This document shows, piece after piece, positions 9,641 to 18,364 of a DNA stretch of 64,000 bases. Below the pieces are notes generated by a model. That model worked only from the letters and a program-made list of their open reading frames with translations, did no database searches and was not told the DNA's origin. Position 1 is the first letter of the stretch. Every line of letters begins with the position of its first letter. The stretch is from an uncultured Kordia sp. (GTDB taxonomy: Bacteria; Bacteroidota; Bacteroidia; Flavobacteriales; Flavobacteriaceae), in NCBI RefSeq assembly GCF_947489565.1, contig NZ_CANLEA010000010.1:1-64000 (forward strand), read 5' to 3'. The translations under genes were made by a program, and so were the position numbers.

Positions 9641-9793
9641 ATGTTAGATAAAATCTCAAATCTCGACGGATTTAGTTTTATTAATAAAAATGGACAACGA
9701 AACATTATTGGTGGAGCACCTCGTTTTTGTAGTCATCGTAGGCCTTGTGATTATCCGTATGCATGTTATAACGGAATTTGCAGATTACCTTAG
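9641..9793 (+). CDS. Tiny GG-leader Cys-rich peptide (bacteriocin-like precursor)
   Basis: A 50-codon gene. The product starts MLDKISNLDGFSFINKNGQR and has a double-glycine leader end (NIIGG, residues 21-25). The 25-residue basic core has four Cys at 30, 36, 42 and 47, in the pattern C-x5-C-x5-C-x4-C. GG leaders are cut by C39-peptidase exporters, and short Cys-rich peptides of this kind are annotated in flavobacteria as bacteriocin-like. It differs in leader and core from the MKKK-type precursors at 48-61 kb. Its stop is followed within 80 bases by a terminator hairpin, as expected for a real single-gene transcript. No exporter is nearby. The product is inference; the reading frame is directly seen. 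Confidence 0.6.
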   Translation: MLDKISNLDGFSFINKNGQRNIIGGAPRFCSHRRPCDYPYACYNGICRLP

Positions 9794-9863
9794 TACGTTC
9801 ATTTTTACAATAAAAAGTAAATAGAAATTTCGATTATTCAGTAAATTACTGAATATATTACTT

Positions 9864-9904
9864 ATAAAAAAAGTCCCTTGAAATAATTTCAAGGGACTTT
9901 TTAG
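9864..9904. terminator. Bidirectional terminator
   Basis: AAGTCCCTTGAAAT (from 9871) and ATTTCAAGGGACTT (to 9899) form a near-perfect stem, with an A-run before and a T-run after. It serves the small peptide gene (plus) and the ABC-F gene (minus). Confidence 0.85.
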
Positions 9905-9922
9905 TGCTATACTTTTTGTGAA

Positions 9923-11554
9923 TTATACGCCTACTCCGTACATTTTTTCACGTTGTTCTTTTATTTTCTTATCATTCATATAATCATCAAACGTTAAGTA
10001 TCTGTCAATTACACCTGTTGGTGTCAATTCAATGATTCTGTTAGCAACCGTTTGTGCAAACTCATGATCGTGTGTTGTAAACAATACGGTTCCTTTGAAG
10101 TTTTTTAATGAGTTGTTGAATGCAGTAATACTTTCTAAGTCCAAGTGGTTTGTTGGTTCATCAAGCATTAATACATTCGCTCTAATCATCATCATACGCG
10201 ATAACATACAACGTACTTTTTCTCCTCCCGAAAGTACACGTGCCGTTTTTAAAGCTTCTTCTCCACTGAAAATCATTTTCCCTAAGAATCCACGAACAAA
10301 TACTTCTTCTCTTTCTTCTTCTGTTTTTGACCATTGACGTAACCAATCAACCAATGTCATATCATTATCAAAGAATTCAGAGTTATCTACTGGCAAGTAT
10401 GCTTGTGATGTGGTAACTCCCCATTTGTAAGTTCCAGCTTCAGCTTCAGTATTTCCATTAATAATTTGATAAAAAGCAGACGTTGCACGTGAATTTTTTG
10501 AAATAACGGCAACTTTATCTCCTTTTGCAAGATTGATATCTACATTTTGAAATAACACTTCGCCATCAACAGAAGCTTTTAATCCTTCTATATTTAAAAT
10601 TTGATCTCCAGCCTCACGATCTCTGTCAAAAATAATAGCAGGATAACGACGGCTTGAAGGTTTGATATCTTCTACTTTTAAACGTTCCAACATTTTTTTA
10701 CGAGATGTTGCTTGTTTAGATTTTGCAACATTGGCACTAAATCGCATGATAAATTCTTGCAATTCTTTCGCCTTTTCTTCTGCCTTTTTGTTTTGTTGCG
10801 CACGTTGTCTCGCTGCTAATTGGCTACTTTCGTACCAAAACGTATAGTTACCACTGTAGTGATTTATTTTTGCAAAATCGATATCTGAAATATGTGTACA
10901 AACCGCATCTAAAAAGTGTCTATCATGCGAAACCACAATGACACAGTTATCATAGTTTGCTAAGAAATTTTCTAACCAATTAATGGTTTCAAAATCCAAG
11001 TCATTGGTAGGCTCATCCATAATCAATACATCAGGATTTCCAAAAAGAGCTTGTGCCAATAATACACGTACTTTTTGTTTACCATCCAATTCATTCATTA
11101 ATGAGTAGTGATTGGCTTCAGAAATTCCTAAGTTCGATAATAAAGCGGCTGCATCTGAATCGGCATTCCATCCATTCATTTCTTCAAATTCAATTTGCAA
11201 CTCTCCTACACGCTCGCCATCTTTATCTGAGAAATCTACTTTCGCATAAATTTCATCCATTTCCTTTTTAATCGCAAACAATGGTTTATTTCCCATAATT
11301 ACGGTTTCCAATACAGGAAGATCATCATATGCAAAGTGATCTTGTTCTAAAACAGACATACGTTTACCAGGTTCTAAATGTACGTGCCCAGAAGTAGCGT
11401 CCATCTTTCCTGATAGTATTTTTAAAAAAGTGGATTTACCAGCGCCGTTAGCTCCGATAACACCATAACAATTCCCTGTTGTAAACGTTGTATTTACTTC
11501 GTCAAATAAGACGCGTTTACCGAATTGAACAGATAGATTAGATACAGATAACAT
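9923..11554 (-). CDS. YbiT-like ABC-F family ATPase
   Basis: 543 residues and two nucleotide-binding domains with no membrane segments, as in ABC-F ribosome-associated factors. Sequence style and length match E. coli YbiT. NBD1 has Walker A GANGAGKST (34-42), Walker B VLIMDEPTNDLD (176-187) and His210, but its signature is degenerate (LDGKQ, 156-160). The charged linker (about 240-300) corresponds to the P-site tRNA-interaction motif. NBD2 has a good signature LSGGE (441-445), Walker B VLMLDEPTNHLD (461-472) and His495, but its Walker A is lost (SKNSRATSA, 352-360). ABC-F proteins act on ribosomes in the cytoplasm, either as translation factors or in antibiotic protection; this one looks like a housekeeping type. 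It is a single gene with a terminator at 9864-9904. Confidence 0.93.
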   Translation of the reverse strand: MLSVSNLSVQFGKRVLFDEVNTTFTTGNCYGVIGANGAGKSTFLKILSGKMDATSGHVHLEPGKRMSVLEQDHFAYDDLPVLETVIMGNKPLFAIKKEMDEIYAKVDFSDKDGERVGELQIEFEEMNGWNADSDAAALLSNLGISEANHYSLMNELDGKQKVRVLLAQALFGNPDVLIMDEPTNDLDFETINWLENFLANYDNCVIVVSHDRHFLDAVCTHISDIDFAKINHYSGNYTFWYESSQLAARQRAQQNKKAEEKAKELQEFIMRFSANVAKSKQATSRKKMLERLKVEDIKPSSRRYPAIIFDRDREAGDQILNIEGLKASVDGEVLFQNVDINLAKGDKVAVISKNSRATSAFYQIINGNTEAEAGTYKWGVTTSQAYLPVDNSEFFDNDMTLVDWLRQWSKTEEEREEVFVRGFLGKMIFSGEEALKTARVLSGGEKVRCMLSRMMMIRANVLMLDEPTNHLDLESITAFNNSLKNFKGTVLFTTHDHEFAQTVANRIIELTPTGVIDRYLTFDDYMNDKKIKEQREKMYGVGV

Positions 11555-11747
11555 TCTTTTCGTTTTTTAAACTTTTTTATATATTGCGCAAAAGTAAGAA
11601 TTAGATTGAATATTACTAAGATTTACAACAAATTTTACTTCGGTTAGTCTTAACGTTTTGACAGTTATTTTTAACAGCCTATTAACACCGTATTGCATTT
11701 GTGATGGTTAGTTTTGTTAAAATCCGAAAAGAGGATACCAAATTGCT

Positions 11748-13166
11748 ATGAAATATATTACCCCATTATTACTCATATTAATTTGCTTTGGTTGTAGTGA
11801 CTCCCAAAAAACAAGCACGGAAGATATCGTGTATTTTGGTGGAGAAATTATCAATCCAGGTGACGAATATGTGATTCTATATCATCAAGGAAAGTTCGTA
11901 GACTCTCTGAAACTGGACGATAACAACCGTTTTATGGGTAAATTGAAAAACCTTAAAGACGGACTTTATAAGTTTTATCATTATCCAGAATATCAATATA
12001 TTTATTTAGAAAAGGGCGACAGTTTGTTGTTGCGTTTGAATACATTTAAGTTTGATGAATCTTTAGTTTTTACCGGAAAAGGTGCTGAAAAAAATAATTT
12101 TTATATTGAATTATATCTCTTAAATTCTAGTCACGAACGACCAATTTATCAATACACACGATTGGATAGTGAAAAATTTCTTAACAAAATAGATTCGTTA
12201 CAAGACATAAAACTTGAAAAACAACGCAAATTTTTAGCGGCAAATCCAAATGTTTCTCAAGGATTTAAAACATTTACAGATAAAGCAATTCAATATAGAA
12301 ACTTTAGATATCGTGAAACCTATCAAAATAGATTTTACAATCGTAAGAAAAAAGATTCTTCCTTAAAGATTGTAGATGCTTTTTATAAGTATAAGTCGAA
12401 GGTTGATATGAACGATTCTACCATGAGTTATTATCGTCCGTATGCGCGCTACATCATGCAATACATCAACAATTCATCATATAGTGAATGCTTGCAAAAG
12501 TCGTGGAAAGGCAATAAACCTATCAATACTTCTTTGACATATAATAAAAATAAATTGCATCTTATTGACAGTTTAGTGACGTATCCGTATTTGAGAAATG
12601 AATTGCTTCGTTATACTGCCTATTCATATTTTAGAAACAATACTGAAAACATCATAAAGAATAATGAGTTCTTTAAAATGTATCAAACAGTAGCGACAGA
12701 TAGCAAGTCGAAAGAAGAAATTACAAGTTTACACAACGGAATTAAGAGTTTACAATCTGGAAATAATTTCTCCAATCAAATTTTTGTGTATGACGATAAA
12801 CACACGCGCATTCCAGTAAATCGTTTAAATTCTAAGCGCGGAAAGACACTATTTTACTTTTGGACTTCAAAGCAAAAGCGTCATAAGCGATTTATTACAG
12901 AAAAAATAAAAAACATCGCAAAACAACATCCTAACTTAAATATTGTAGGGATTAGTTTGGATGAAGATCACAAACGTTGGAAGAGAGAAGTAAAAGAATT
13001 CGAATTTCCTAAGAGCAGACAATACCGAATTGGAAAAAGAGAAAATGTAATTCGCGACTTCGCTTTGATTAGCATTAATAAGCTCATTATCACCGATCGT
13101 AGTGGTAATATTATAGATGCATTTGCTAATATTTATGACACTAATTTAAACGATCAATTGAAATAA
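11748..13166 (+). CDS. Lipoprotein with C-terminal thioredoxin-like fold lacking CXXC
   Basis: 472 residues. The signal peptide ends in a lipobox (ICFGC, Cys16), so it is membrane-anchored. The N-terminal DUF4369-like beta domain (about 25-110) and the long helical middle are typical of Bacteroidetes TlpA/ResA-like lipoproteins. The C-terminal part (about 350-472) follows the thioredoxin pattern: a KTLFYFWTS strand, then helix, NLNIVGISLDED, then KLIITDRSGNII. The active-site WCxxC is replaced by WTSKQKRHKR (about 370-380). It is therefore unlikely to be a disulfide oxidoreductase; a binding or structural role is inferred. It is a single gene with a terminator downstream. Confidence 0.82.
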   Translation: MKYITPLLLILICFGCSDSQKTSTEDIVYFGGEIINPGDEYVILYHQGKFVDSLKLDDNNRFMGKLKNLKDGLYKFYHYPEYQYIYLEKGDSLLLRLNTFKFDESLVFTGKGAEKNNFYIELYLLNSSHERPIYQYTRLDSEKFLNKIDSLQDIKLEKQRKFLAANPNVSQGFKTFTDKAIQYRNFRYRETYQNRFYNRKKKDSSLKIVDAFYKYKSKVDMNDSTMSYYRPYARYIMQYINNSSYSECLQKSWKGNKPINTSLTYNKNKLHLIDSLVTYPYLRNELLRYTAYSYFRNNTENIIKNNEFFKMYQTVATDSKSKEEITSLHNGIKSLQSGNNFSNQIFVYDDKHTRIPVNRLNSKRGKTLFYFWTSKQKRHKRFITEKIKNIAKQHPNLNIVGISLDEDHKRWKREVKEFEFPKSRQYRIGKRENVIRDFALISINKLIITDRSGNIIDAFANIYDTNLNDQLK

Positions 13167-13315
13167 TCACACATTTTCAATCACATCTCTACTTTAGATT
13201 AAAATAATAACAAGTGTTAACGTGATTTAGTTACTCATACTATTTCTATACATTTTGTTCTATACATTGAATTCTAAAGTCAGTAGATACTATAAAACAT
13301 ACACCATTGTATAAC

Positions 13316-13352
13316 AAAAAAGCATCTTAGGAATTCCTAAGATGCTTTTTGT
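13316..13352. terminator. Bidirectional hairpin terminator
   Basis: AAAAAGCATCTTAGGAATTC pairs with its complement GAATTCCTAAGATGCTTTTT. It lies between two convergent genes and has both an A-run and a T-run. Confidence 0.85.
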
Positions 13353-13373
13353 TTGTATTTAAAATGGTTTCAA

Positions 13374-15572
13374 CTAGTGAACTGTCACTACCGTTTCAGC
13401 TTCAATATTGGCAGATGATTGTCCTGCAAATACTGTAAATTTTCCTGCATTAATCTCCCAATCTCTGGTGTCTGCACTCCAATATGAAAAAGATTCAGGA
13501 GTCAAATAAAGATCTACTTGCTTTTTTTCTCCTGCTTTTAACCATACTTTTTGAAATGCTTTGAGTTCTTTTACTGGACGTGTTACCGTTGCATTTTGTT
13601 CTCCTACATAGAGTTGAACTGTTGTTGCGCCATCTACTTTACCTGTATTCGCAACTTCTACCGTAACCTTTAGTGTTTCCGTTTTTGCAATTTCATTGGA
13701 AGAAAGTTTTATGTTGCCCAATGCAAATGTTGTGTACGACAAACCGTAGCCAAATGGAAATAAAGGCGCAATCTTTTTTGTGTCATACCAACGATATCCT
13801 ACCAAAACTCCTTCTTTATATTCTACATTATATAAAAGGTCTTTTGCTTCATCAATAGACGTATCAAAGCTCCAACGATTCAATTCAGATTCTGGAATGC
13901 TTGTGTCTAAATATTTTTCATGATCACTTAAAAAAGCAGTGTCTTCCGACACATAGCCGTAAGCTGGCGAATCTTTAAATTCTTTTTCAATACTCATCGG
14001 TAATTTACCACTTGGATTGGTGATTCCCGTAAGGATTTCTGCAAGTGCTACATTACCAATTTGTCCTGGATACCAATTATAAACAATGGCTTTTACATTA
14101 TTCCAATCGCTCATTCTAATTCCGCTTCCAGAGTTGACAACCACCATTGTATTTGCATTCAATGTTGAAGCTTTTTGAACTAATTCTTCTTGCTCAGTAG
14201 TAAGTGCAAATCTTCGGTCGCAACCTTCCCAATCCCATGTTCCAACACTGACAATGACAACATCTGCATTTTTCAGATCGTCCTCAGTAGCTTCTGGTTT
14301 GTATTCAAGATTTGGATATACTTTTTGCAAAGCATCAAGCATCGTTACTTTATTATAGCCTTTTACTTCTCCTGATCCACCACCATAAATAACCTCATCG
14401 ATATAAATTCCGGTAAGTAGTATTTTTTTATTGCTGTCTTTCGAAATTGGCAATACATTGTTTTCATTTCGTAATAATACAATTCCTTCACGAGCAGTTT
14501 TTAACGCTACTTGTTCATGTACTTCAAACTTTTCTAAGTATGTCGTGTCTTTTATCGGACCATCCAAATATCCCATCTGTGCGAGCGTTTTTATAATTCT
14601 GCCACACATTTTGTCTATTTTTTTGATATCTACTTCTCCTTTTTCAACATAACTCTTCAAATTTGCCATCGATTCGCCGCCTGGCATTTCCAAGTCTTGA
14701 CCCGAATTTACCAACGCTTTACAGTCGTTAATACTCCACCAATCAGACATCACTAAACCTGAAAAACCTAGTTTTTCACGCAACAAATAGTTGATTACAA
14801 AATCATTTTGTCCAGCCCATTCTCCATTAATTAAATTGTAAGAAGTCATCACAGCCAGTGCTCCGGCATCTACTCCCGATTTAAATGCTGGCATGTAAAT
14901 TTCGTGCAGTGTTCTTTCATCTACGATGGTATTGGAAGCTCTACGTCTGTAATCTGTATTATTGGCAACAAAGTGTTTCAAAGTAGCAATTACGCCTGTA
15001 TTTTGAACACCAACTATATATTGTTCAACCATTCTAGCTGCCAAATACGGATCTTCGCCCATGTATTCAAAATTTCTACCATTCTGTGAATTTCTGTAGA
15101 TATTCATTCCTGGACCTAATAATACACCAATACCAGCGGCTTTACATTCTTCGCCAATACTCTTTGCATACGTACGCGCAATTTTAGGATTCCACGTAGC
15201 CGCTAAACATAAGGTATTCGGAAAAGCAACAGATTTTGGTAATGCGTATTCAGATAAGTCAGATCCCAAGAAAGATTCGCGAATGTGCACTCCTTGCGAA
15301 GCATCTGTCAAATAAATATCTGGCATTCCATATTTTTCAAATCCTTTTATAAAAAAACCATTGTGTCCTTTTATCAAATCCAGTTTTTCATCTGTAGACA
15401 TAAGCGCTACAATAGAATCGGCTCTCTTTTGAGCAGTTTCTTCAGCTATAGGTGATTCAAATTTAGGTTTGGATTCAGATACAATATTCATTACAGGATT
15501 CTTTTTTTCAGTACAGGAACTGAGGATAATTAATAAACAAAGGGAAAAATAAAGTTTGTAGGACTTCTTCAT
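13374..15572 (-). CDS. GH3 beta-glucosidase, lipoprotein
   Basis: 732 residues. The lipobox LSSC (Cys20) indicates a periplasmic or surface lipoprotein. The GH3 N-terminal TIM barrel carries LKHF in ATLKHFVANN and the catalytic nucleophile Asp277 in LVMSDWW. The GH3 C-terminal alpha/beta domain (about 360-580, GGGSGEVKGY) and a fibronectin type III-like domain (about 640-715) follow. The family removes terminal beta-D-glucose (or xylose and related sugars) from oligosaccharides; the exact substrate is not decidable. No SusC/SusD pair is adjacent, so this is a stand-alone gene. It is convergent with the thioredoxin-like lipoprotein gene and has terminators on both sides. Confidence 0.94.
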   Translation of the reverse strand: MKKSYKLYFSLCLLIILSSCTEKKNPVMNIVSESKPKFESPIAEETAQKRADSIVALMSTDEKLDLIKGHNGFFIKGFEKYGMPDIYLTDASQGVHIRESFLGSDLSEYALPKSVAFPNTLCLAATWNPKIARTYAKSIGEECKAAGIGVLLGPGMNIYRNSQNGRNFEYMGEDPYLAARMVEQYIVGVQNTGVIATLKHFVANNTDYRRRASNTIVDERTLHEIYMPAFKSGVDAGALAVMTSYNLINGEWAGQNDFVINYLLREKLGFSGLVMSDWWSINDCKALVNSGQDLEMPGGESMANLKSYVEKGEVDIKKIDKMCGRIIKTLAQMGYLDGPIKDTTYLEKFEVHEQVALKTAREGIVLLRNENNVLPISKDSNKKILLTGIYIDEVIYGGGSGEVKGYNKVTMLDALQKVYPNLEYKPEATEDDLKNADVVIVSVGTWDWEGCDRRFALTTEQEELVQKASTLNANTMVVVNSGSGIRMSDWNNVKAIVYNWYPGQIGNVALAEILTGITNPSGKLPMSIEKEFKDSPAYGYVSEDTAFLSDHEKYLDTSIPESELNRWSFDTSIDEAKDLLYNVEYKEGVLVGYRWYDTKKIAPLFPFGYGLSYTTFALGNIKLSSNEIAKTETLKVTVEVANTGKVDGATTVQLYVGEQNATVTRPVKELKAFQKVWLKAGEKKQVDLYLTPESFSYWSADTRDWEINAGKFTVFAGQSSANIEAETVVTVH

Positions 15573-15806
15573 TGTAAAAAGTTTTTAAGGTATGGCTTTG
15601 TAATTCTTGGTCAAGATTGATACAAGTATAAGGAAAAACTACCTATGAAAAATGTACTATAATGACTAAGAATGATCAAAAATTGTCAAAAATACTTTTA
15701 CACTAGTCAATTATTTTCTAGCAGATTATAAAGACCAATAAACATGAATATAAATTAACCATTGAAGTGTCAAATCTCTGTATTTACATTACAAAAAATC
15801 CTATAA

Positions 15807-15842
15807 AAAAAAGCGTCTCGGAAGTATCCAAGACGCTTTTGT
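15807..15842. terminator. Hairpin terminator
   Basis: AAAAGCGTCT-C-GGA (15809 on) pairs with TCC-A-AGACGCTTTT (to 15840), with one mismatch and an A-run on the left. It is the minus-strand terminator of the transaldolase gene. Confidence 0.75.
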
Positions 15843-15865
15843 ATATCAGTAATTGAAACTTGAGT

Positions 15866-16519
15866 TTAGTTTCCTTTTTTATAATCTGCTAAGAATTTTT
15901 CCAAACCGATGTCTGTTAAAGGATGTTTCAATAAGCCTACAATCGATTTTAATGGTCCTGTCATCACATCTGCGCCAATCTTAGCACAATCAATCACATG
16001 CATCGTATGACGTACAGAAGCGGCTAAAATTTCCGTTTCAAACGCATAATTATCATAAATCATTCTAATTTCTGCAATTAGGTTTAAACCATCTGTAGAA
16101 ATATCATCCAAACGACCAATAAATGGCGATACATACGTTGCTCCTGCTTTTGCAGCCAATAAAGCTTGTCCGGCAGAAAATACCAACGTTACATTCGTTT
16201 TGATGCCTTTATCAGAAAAATATTTACACGCTTTTATACCATCTGCAATCATCGGTAATTTTACCACAATTTGCGGATTCAAAGCTGCCAATGCTTCTCC
16301 TTCTCTTACCATTCCTTCAAAATCTGTTGCAATTACTTCCGCAGAAACATGTCCGTCTACAATCTCGCAAATGGCTTTGTAATGATTCAAGATATTTTCG
16401 GCACCAGTAATTCCTTCTTTTGCCATTAGTGACGGATTTGTAGTTACACCATCTAAAATACCTAATGTTTGTGCTTCACGAATTTGATCTAAGTTAGCCG
16501 TGTCAATAAAAAATTTCAT
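15866..16519 (-). CDS. Transaldolase / fructose-6-phosphate aldolase family
   Basis: 217 residues, the short TalC/FSA class (TIGR00875). The start [13 protein letters not shown] and the GVTTNPSL motif are family hallmarks, and the Schiff-base lysine is Lys87 in [25 protein letters not shown] and the [10 protein letters not shown] segment follow. The enzyme acts in the cytoplasmic pentose phosphate pathway, moving dihydroxyacetone units between sugar phosphates. Genome annotations call such proteins fructose-6-phosphate aldolase, but most bacterial members are transaldolases; sequence alone does not settle it here. It is a single gene with its own terminator. Confidence 0.95.
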   Translation of the reverse strand: MKFFIDTANLDQIREAQTLGILDGVTTNPSLMAKEGITGAENILNHYKAICEIVDGHVSAEVIATDFEGMVREGEALAALNPQIVVKLPMIADGIKACKYFSDKGIKTNVTLVFSAGQALLAAKAGATYVSPFIGRLDDISTDGLNLIAEIRMIYDNYAFETEILAASVRHTMHVIDCAKIGADVMTGPLKSIVGLLKHPLTDIGLEKFLADYKKGN

Positions 16520-16588
16520 TTGTTATCTATTTTAATATATGAAAGTTGTGTTTTCTTTTTTGGGCGTTTTTACAGGCTATTCGCTATA

Positions 16589-16608
16589 TCTCCCGAGCAA
16601 ATCGGGAG
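16589..16608. repeat. Small hairpin in 16520-16804 gap
   Basis: CTCCCGA and TCGGGAG flank a short GCAAA loop. It sits in an otherwise AT-rich 285-bp gap between divergent genes, inside a GC-richer patch (about 16570-16640) unlike its surroundings, probably a dispersed repeat. No gene is seen in the gap. Confidence 0.5.
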
Positions 16609-16804
16609 GATGTCGCTACTATCCTGAACGCAATTTGGCGTAAAATTACAATATTAAAACATGTGATAATCAACTTGTGTCACAGAATAGTTCGTGAGTT
16701 ATTAACATTTTCGAACCAAAAACCACAGGAAACATTTATAATTTTATTAGTACATTTAAAATTTATATACAAGCTGTAAAACGAACCAACCTCAATACCA
16801 TATT

Positions 16805-17071
16805 ATGTCAACTTCAAACGAAACTAGCGGTCAAGCATACAAATTTGGCCCACAAGTATCTCCAGAATTTAAAGGATTATTCAAAGTTTTTGCTGCAGCG
16901 GCAGGAACAGCTGTCGCAGATCAACTAACAGCTTTAGATAGTGAAACGAATGCAAATGCATCCAAAAGCAATTCATTTATTCATAGCCTTTTCCTGTCAG
17001 TAATATATCGGCAATATCTGTCCAAAAATAGTTTTCTTCTTCCATGTTTTCCTCAGTTTCATGAGCTGTAG
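16805..17071 (+). CDS. Small hypothetical ORF, possibly 3'-truncated
   Basis: An 88-codon frame from the ATG at 16805. The first ~57 residues look coding: polar start MSTSNETSGQAYKFGP, then an Ala-rich helix (LFKVFAAAAGTAVADQL) and a Ser/Asn-rich tail. The last ~30 residues are antisense to the 3' end of the minus-strand gene at 16977-17525 and look like that gene's shadow. The natural stop may have been lost by a deletion that joined the two genes, or the frame may be spurious. No family recognised and no signal peptide. Confidence 0.4.
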   Translation: MSTSNETSGQAYKFGPQVSPEFKGLFKVFAAAAGTAVADQLTALDSETNANASKSNSFIHSLFLSVIYRQYLSKNSFLLPCFPQFHEL

Positions 17072-17525
17072 AAACGCTATCTTTATAAAAACGCTCCCAT
17101 CCTGACACCACTTCAGCAATATCAAAGTTATACCATCGTGCTCCTGATGATGACGAGATTCCAAGTCCACGATAAGGATCTTTTAAGACTTTTTCGCCAA
17201 GCCTTCTTAAATCAGCACTAAAAAACCGTATCAGATTTTTAGTAAATTCCAATCTTTCTTCATTTGACATGTCATCATAATTCACAAAAAAATCTATTTC
17301 TACAAGATTGTTCCAGTTATTATCAAATTGAATTGGTTCAGAAGTGAATGACATTTTAAAAATGTGTAATAATAGCTTTGCCGTTACTTTTTCAGTAGCG
17401 TTCAATTCTACTTGAAACAATAATTTTCTATAATATTCTTCTATTGGAATACTAGTTACATCCTCAGCATACACTATTGTTTCAAGTCTTTCCAAAAAAG
17501 TATCGTACTTCATAGTTTTGAACAT
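16977..17525 (-). CDS. Hypothetical protein, 182 aa
   Basis: Not recognised. It is a soluble, acidic product with no signal peptide. MKYDTF at 17513 is an alternative start, four codons in. Length and composition (Trp/Phe-rich, EENMEEENYFWTDI near the end) recall small immunity-like or accessory cytoplasmic proteins, but there is no motif to fix a function. It is followed at its 3' end by the overlapping plus-strand frame at 16805-17071, and upstream, on the same strand, by the CPBP protease gene 60 bases away. Confidence 0.75.
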   Translation of the reverse strand: MFKTMKYDTFLERLETIVYAEDVTSIPIEEYYRKLLFQVELNATEKVTAKLLLHIFKMSFTSEPIQFDNNWNNLVEIDFFVNYDDMSNEERLEFTKNLIRFFSADLRRLGEKVLKDPYRGLGISSSSGARWYNFDIAEVVSGWERFYKDSVSTAHETEENMEEENYFWTDIADILLTGKGYE

Positions 17526-17584
17526 TCAATTGTAGTAATAAACACCAAGATACATAAAGTTCATCTCATTCCTTTTAGATTCTT

Positions 17585-18247
17585 TTATAGACAGTCAAAA
17601 TACACACATAACAACGCAATGGTATCAAAGAAACCATGCACAGCTACCGCGAACCATAAATCATACTTTTTAATATAAAATATAATGGCAATCAAAGCAC
17701 CAATAACTCCAGTAACCAGCTGCCCAGTAATTCCTTGATACGCATGTAAAAACCCAAAAAAGCAAGCAAATACAAGAATGTTTATGACAATACTGATCTT
17801 ACTTTCTCCAAAAAGCTTTACAAATTGTCTCATAAAATAACCGCGGAAAACGATTTCTTCTCCAAATCCTGCTGTAATCCATATATACACAAGGGCAACT
17901 AAACATGCAGGAAGATTTCCTTTGAAGTCTTCAAAACCTGAATAATCTAATGGAACGCCTGTTACTTTTGTGAGTCCTGGAACTAATACAAAAGCATAAA
18001 ATAAAAACAATATACCTGCTACCAATGGTGCAAAAAATAATATGTTTTTTAGTGTAAATTTTTCACGTCGAAATCCGAGCGAAGAAAATAGTTTTCCTTT
18101 GTATTCTACATAACTTGCCAGTATGGTTACCAACGCTGCTACCATCATTGTAAAATATCCCAAATTTAGAGGTACAAACCATATAAAGGTTGTTAAAATA
18201 ATTGTGATGAAAGGAATTAATGCTTGTTTTAAAGTGATTTTGTTCAT
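17585..18247 (-). CDS. CPBP family intramembrane metalloprotease
   Basis: 220 residues with about six to eight membrane segments. The Abi/CPBP (Rce1-like) motifs are present: Glu130-Glu131 and Arg135 in GFGEEIVFRGYF, His168 in FGFLHAYQG and His204 in AVHGFFD. These are the metal-binding and catalytic residues of CAAX-type intramembrane proteases. In bacteria the family includes enzymes of bacteriocin self-immunity and maturation, but many members have no known substrate. Nothing beside it defines one here; the precursor peptides lie more than 8 kb away on one side and 29 kb on the other. Confidence 0.9.
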   Translation of the reverse strand: MNKITLKQALIPFITIILTTFIWFVPLNLGYFTMMVAALVTILASYVEYKGKLFSSLGFRREKFTLKNILFFAPLVAGILFLFYAFVLVPGLTKVTGVPLDYSGFEDFKGNLPACLVALVYIWITAGFGEEIVFRGYFMRQFVKLFGESKISIVINILVFACFFGFLHAYQGITGQLVTGVIGALIAIIFYIKKYDLWFAVAVHGFFDTIALLCVYFDCL

Positions 18248-18364
18248 TGTTTTTCGATTTTAATTTCAAAGCGAAATAATGAACTATATCTCTGATAATC
18301 CCTTTAAAAACCTATACTTTTACTGAATGGTTGCAAATTTACAACTGAATAGTCGCTTGTTTTT

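Noticed and set aside
9624-9647. Seven-codon frame MKKSKLC before the small peptide gene
   Set aside because: It ends inside the start of the 50-codon gene; too short, though a leader peptide cannot be excluded.
16546-16779. 77-codon plus frame in the gap after transaldolase
   Set aside because: Non-coding composition, contains the CTCCCGA hairpin repeat, no homology recognised.
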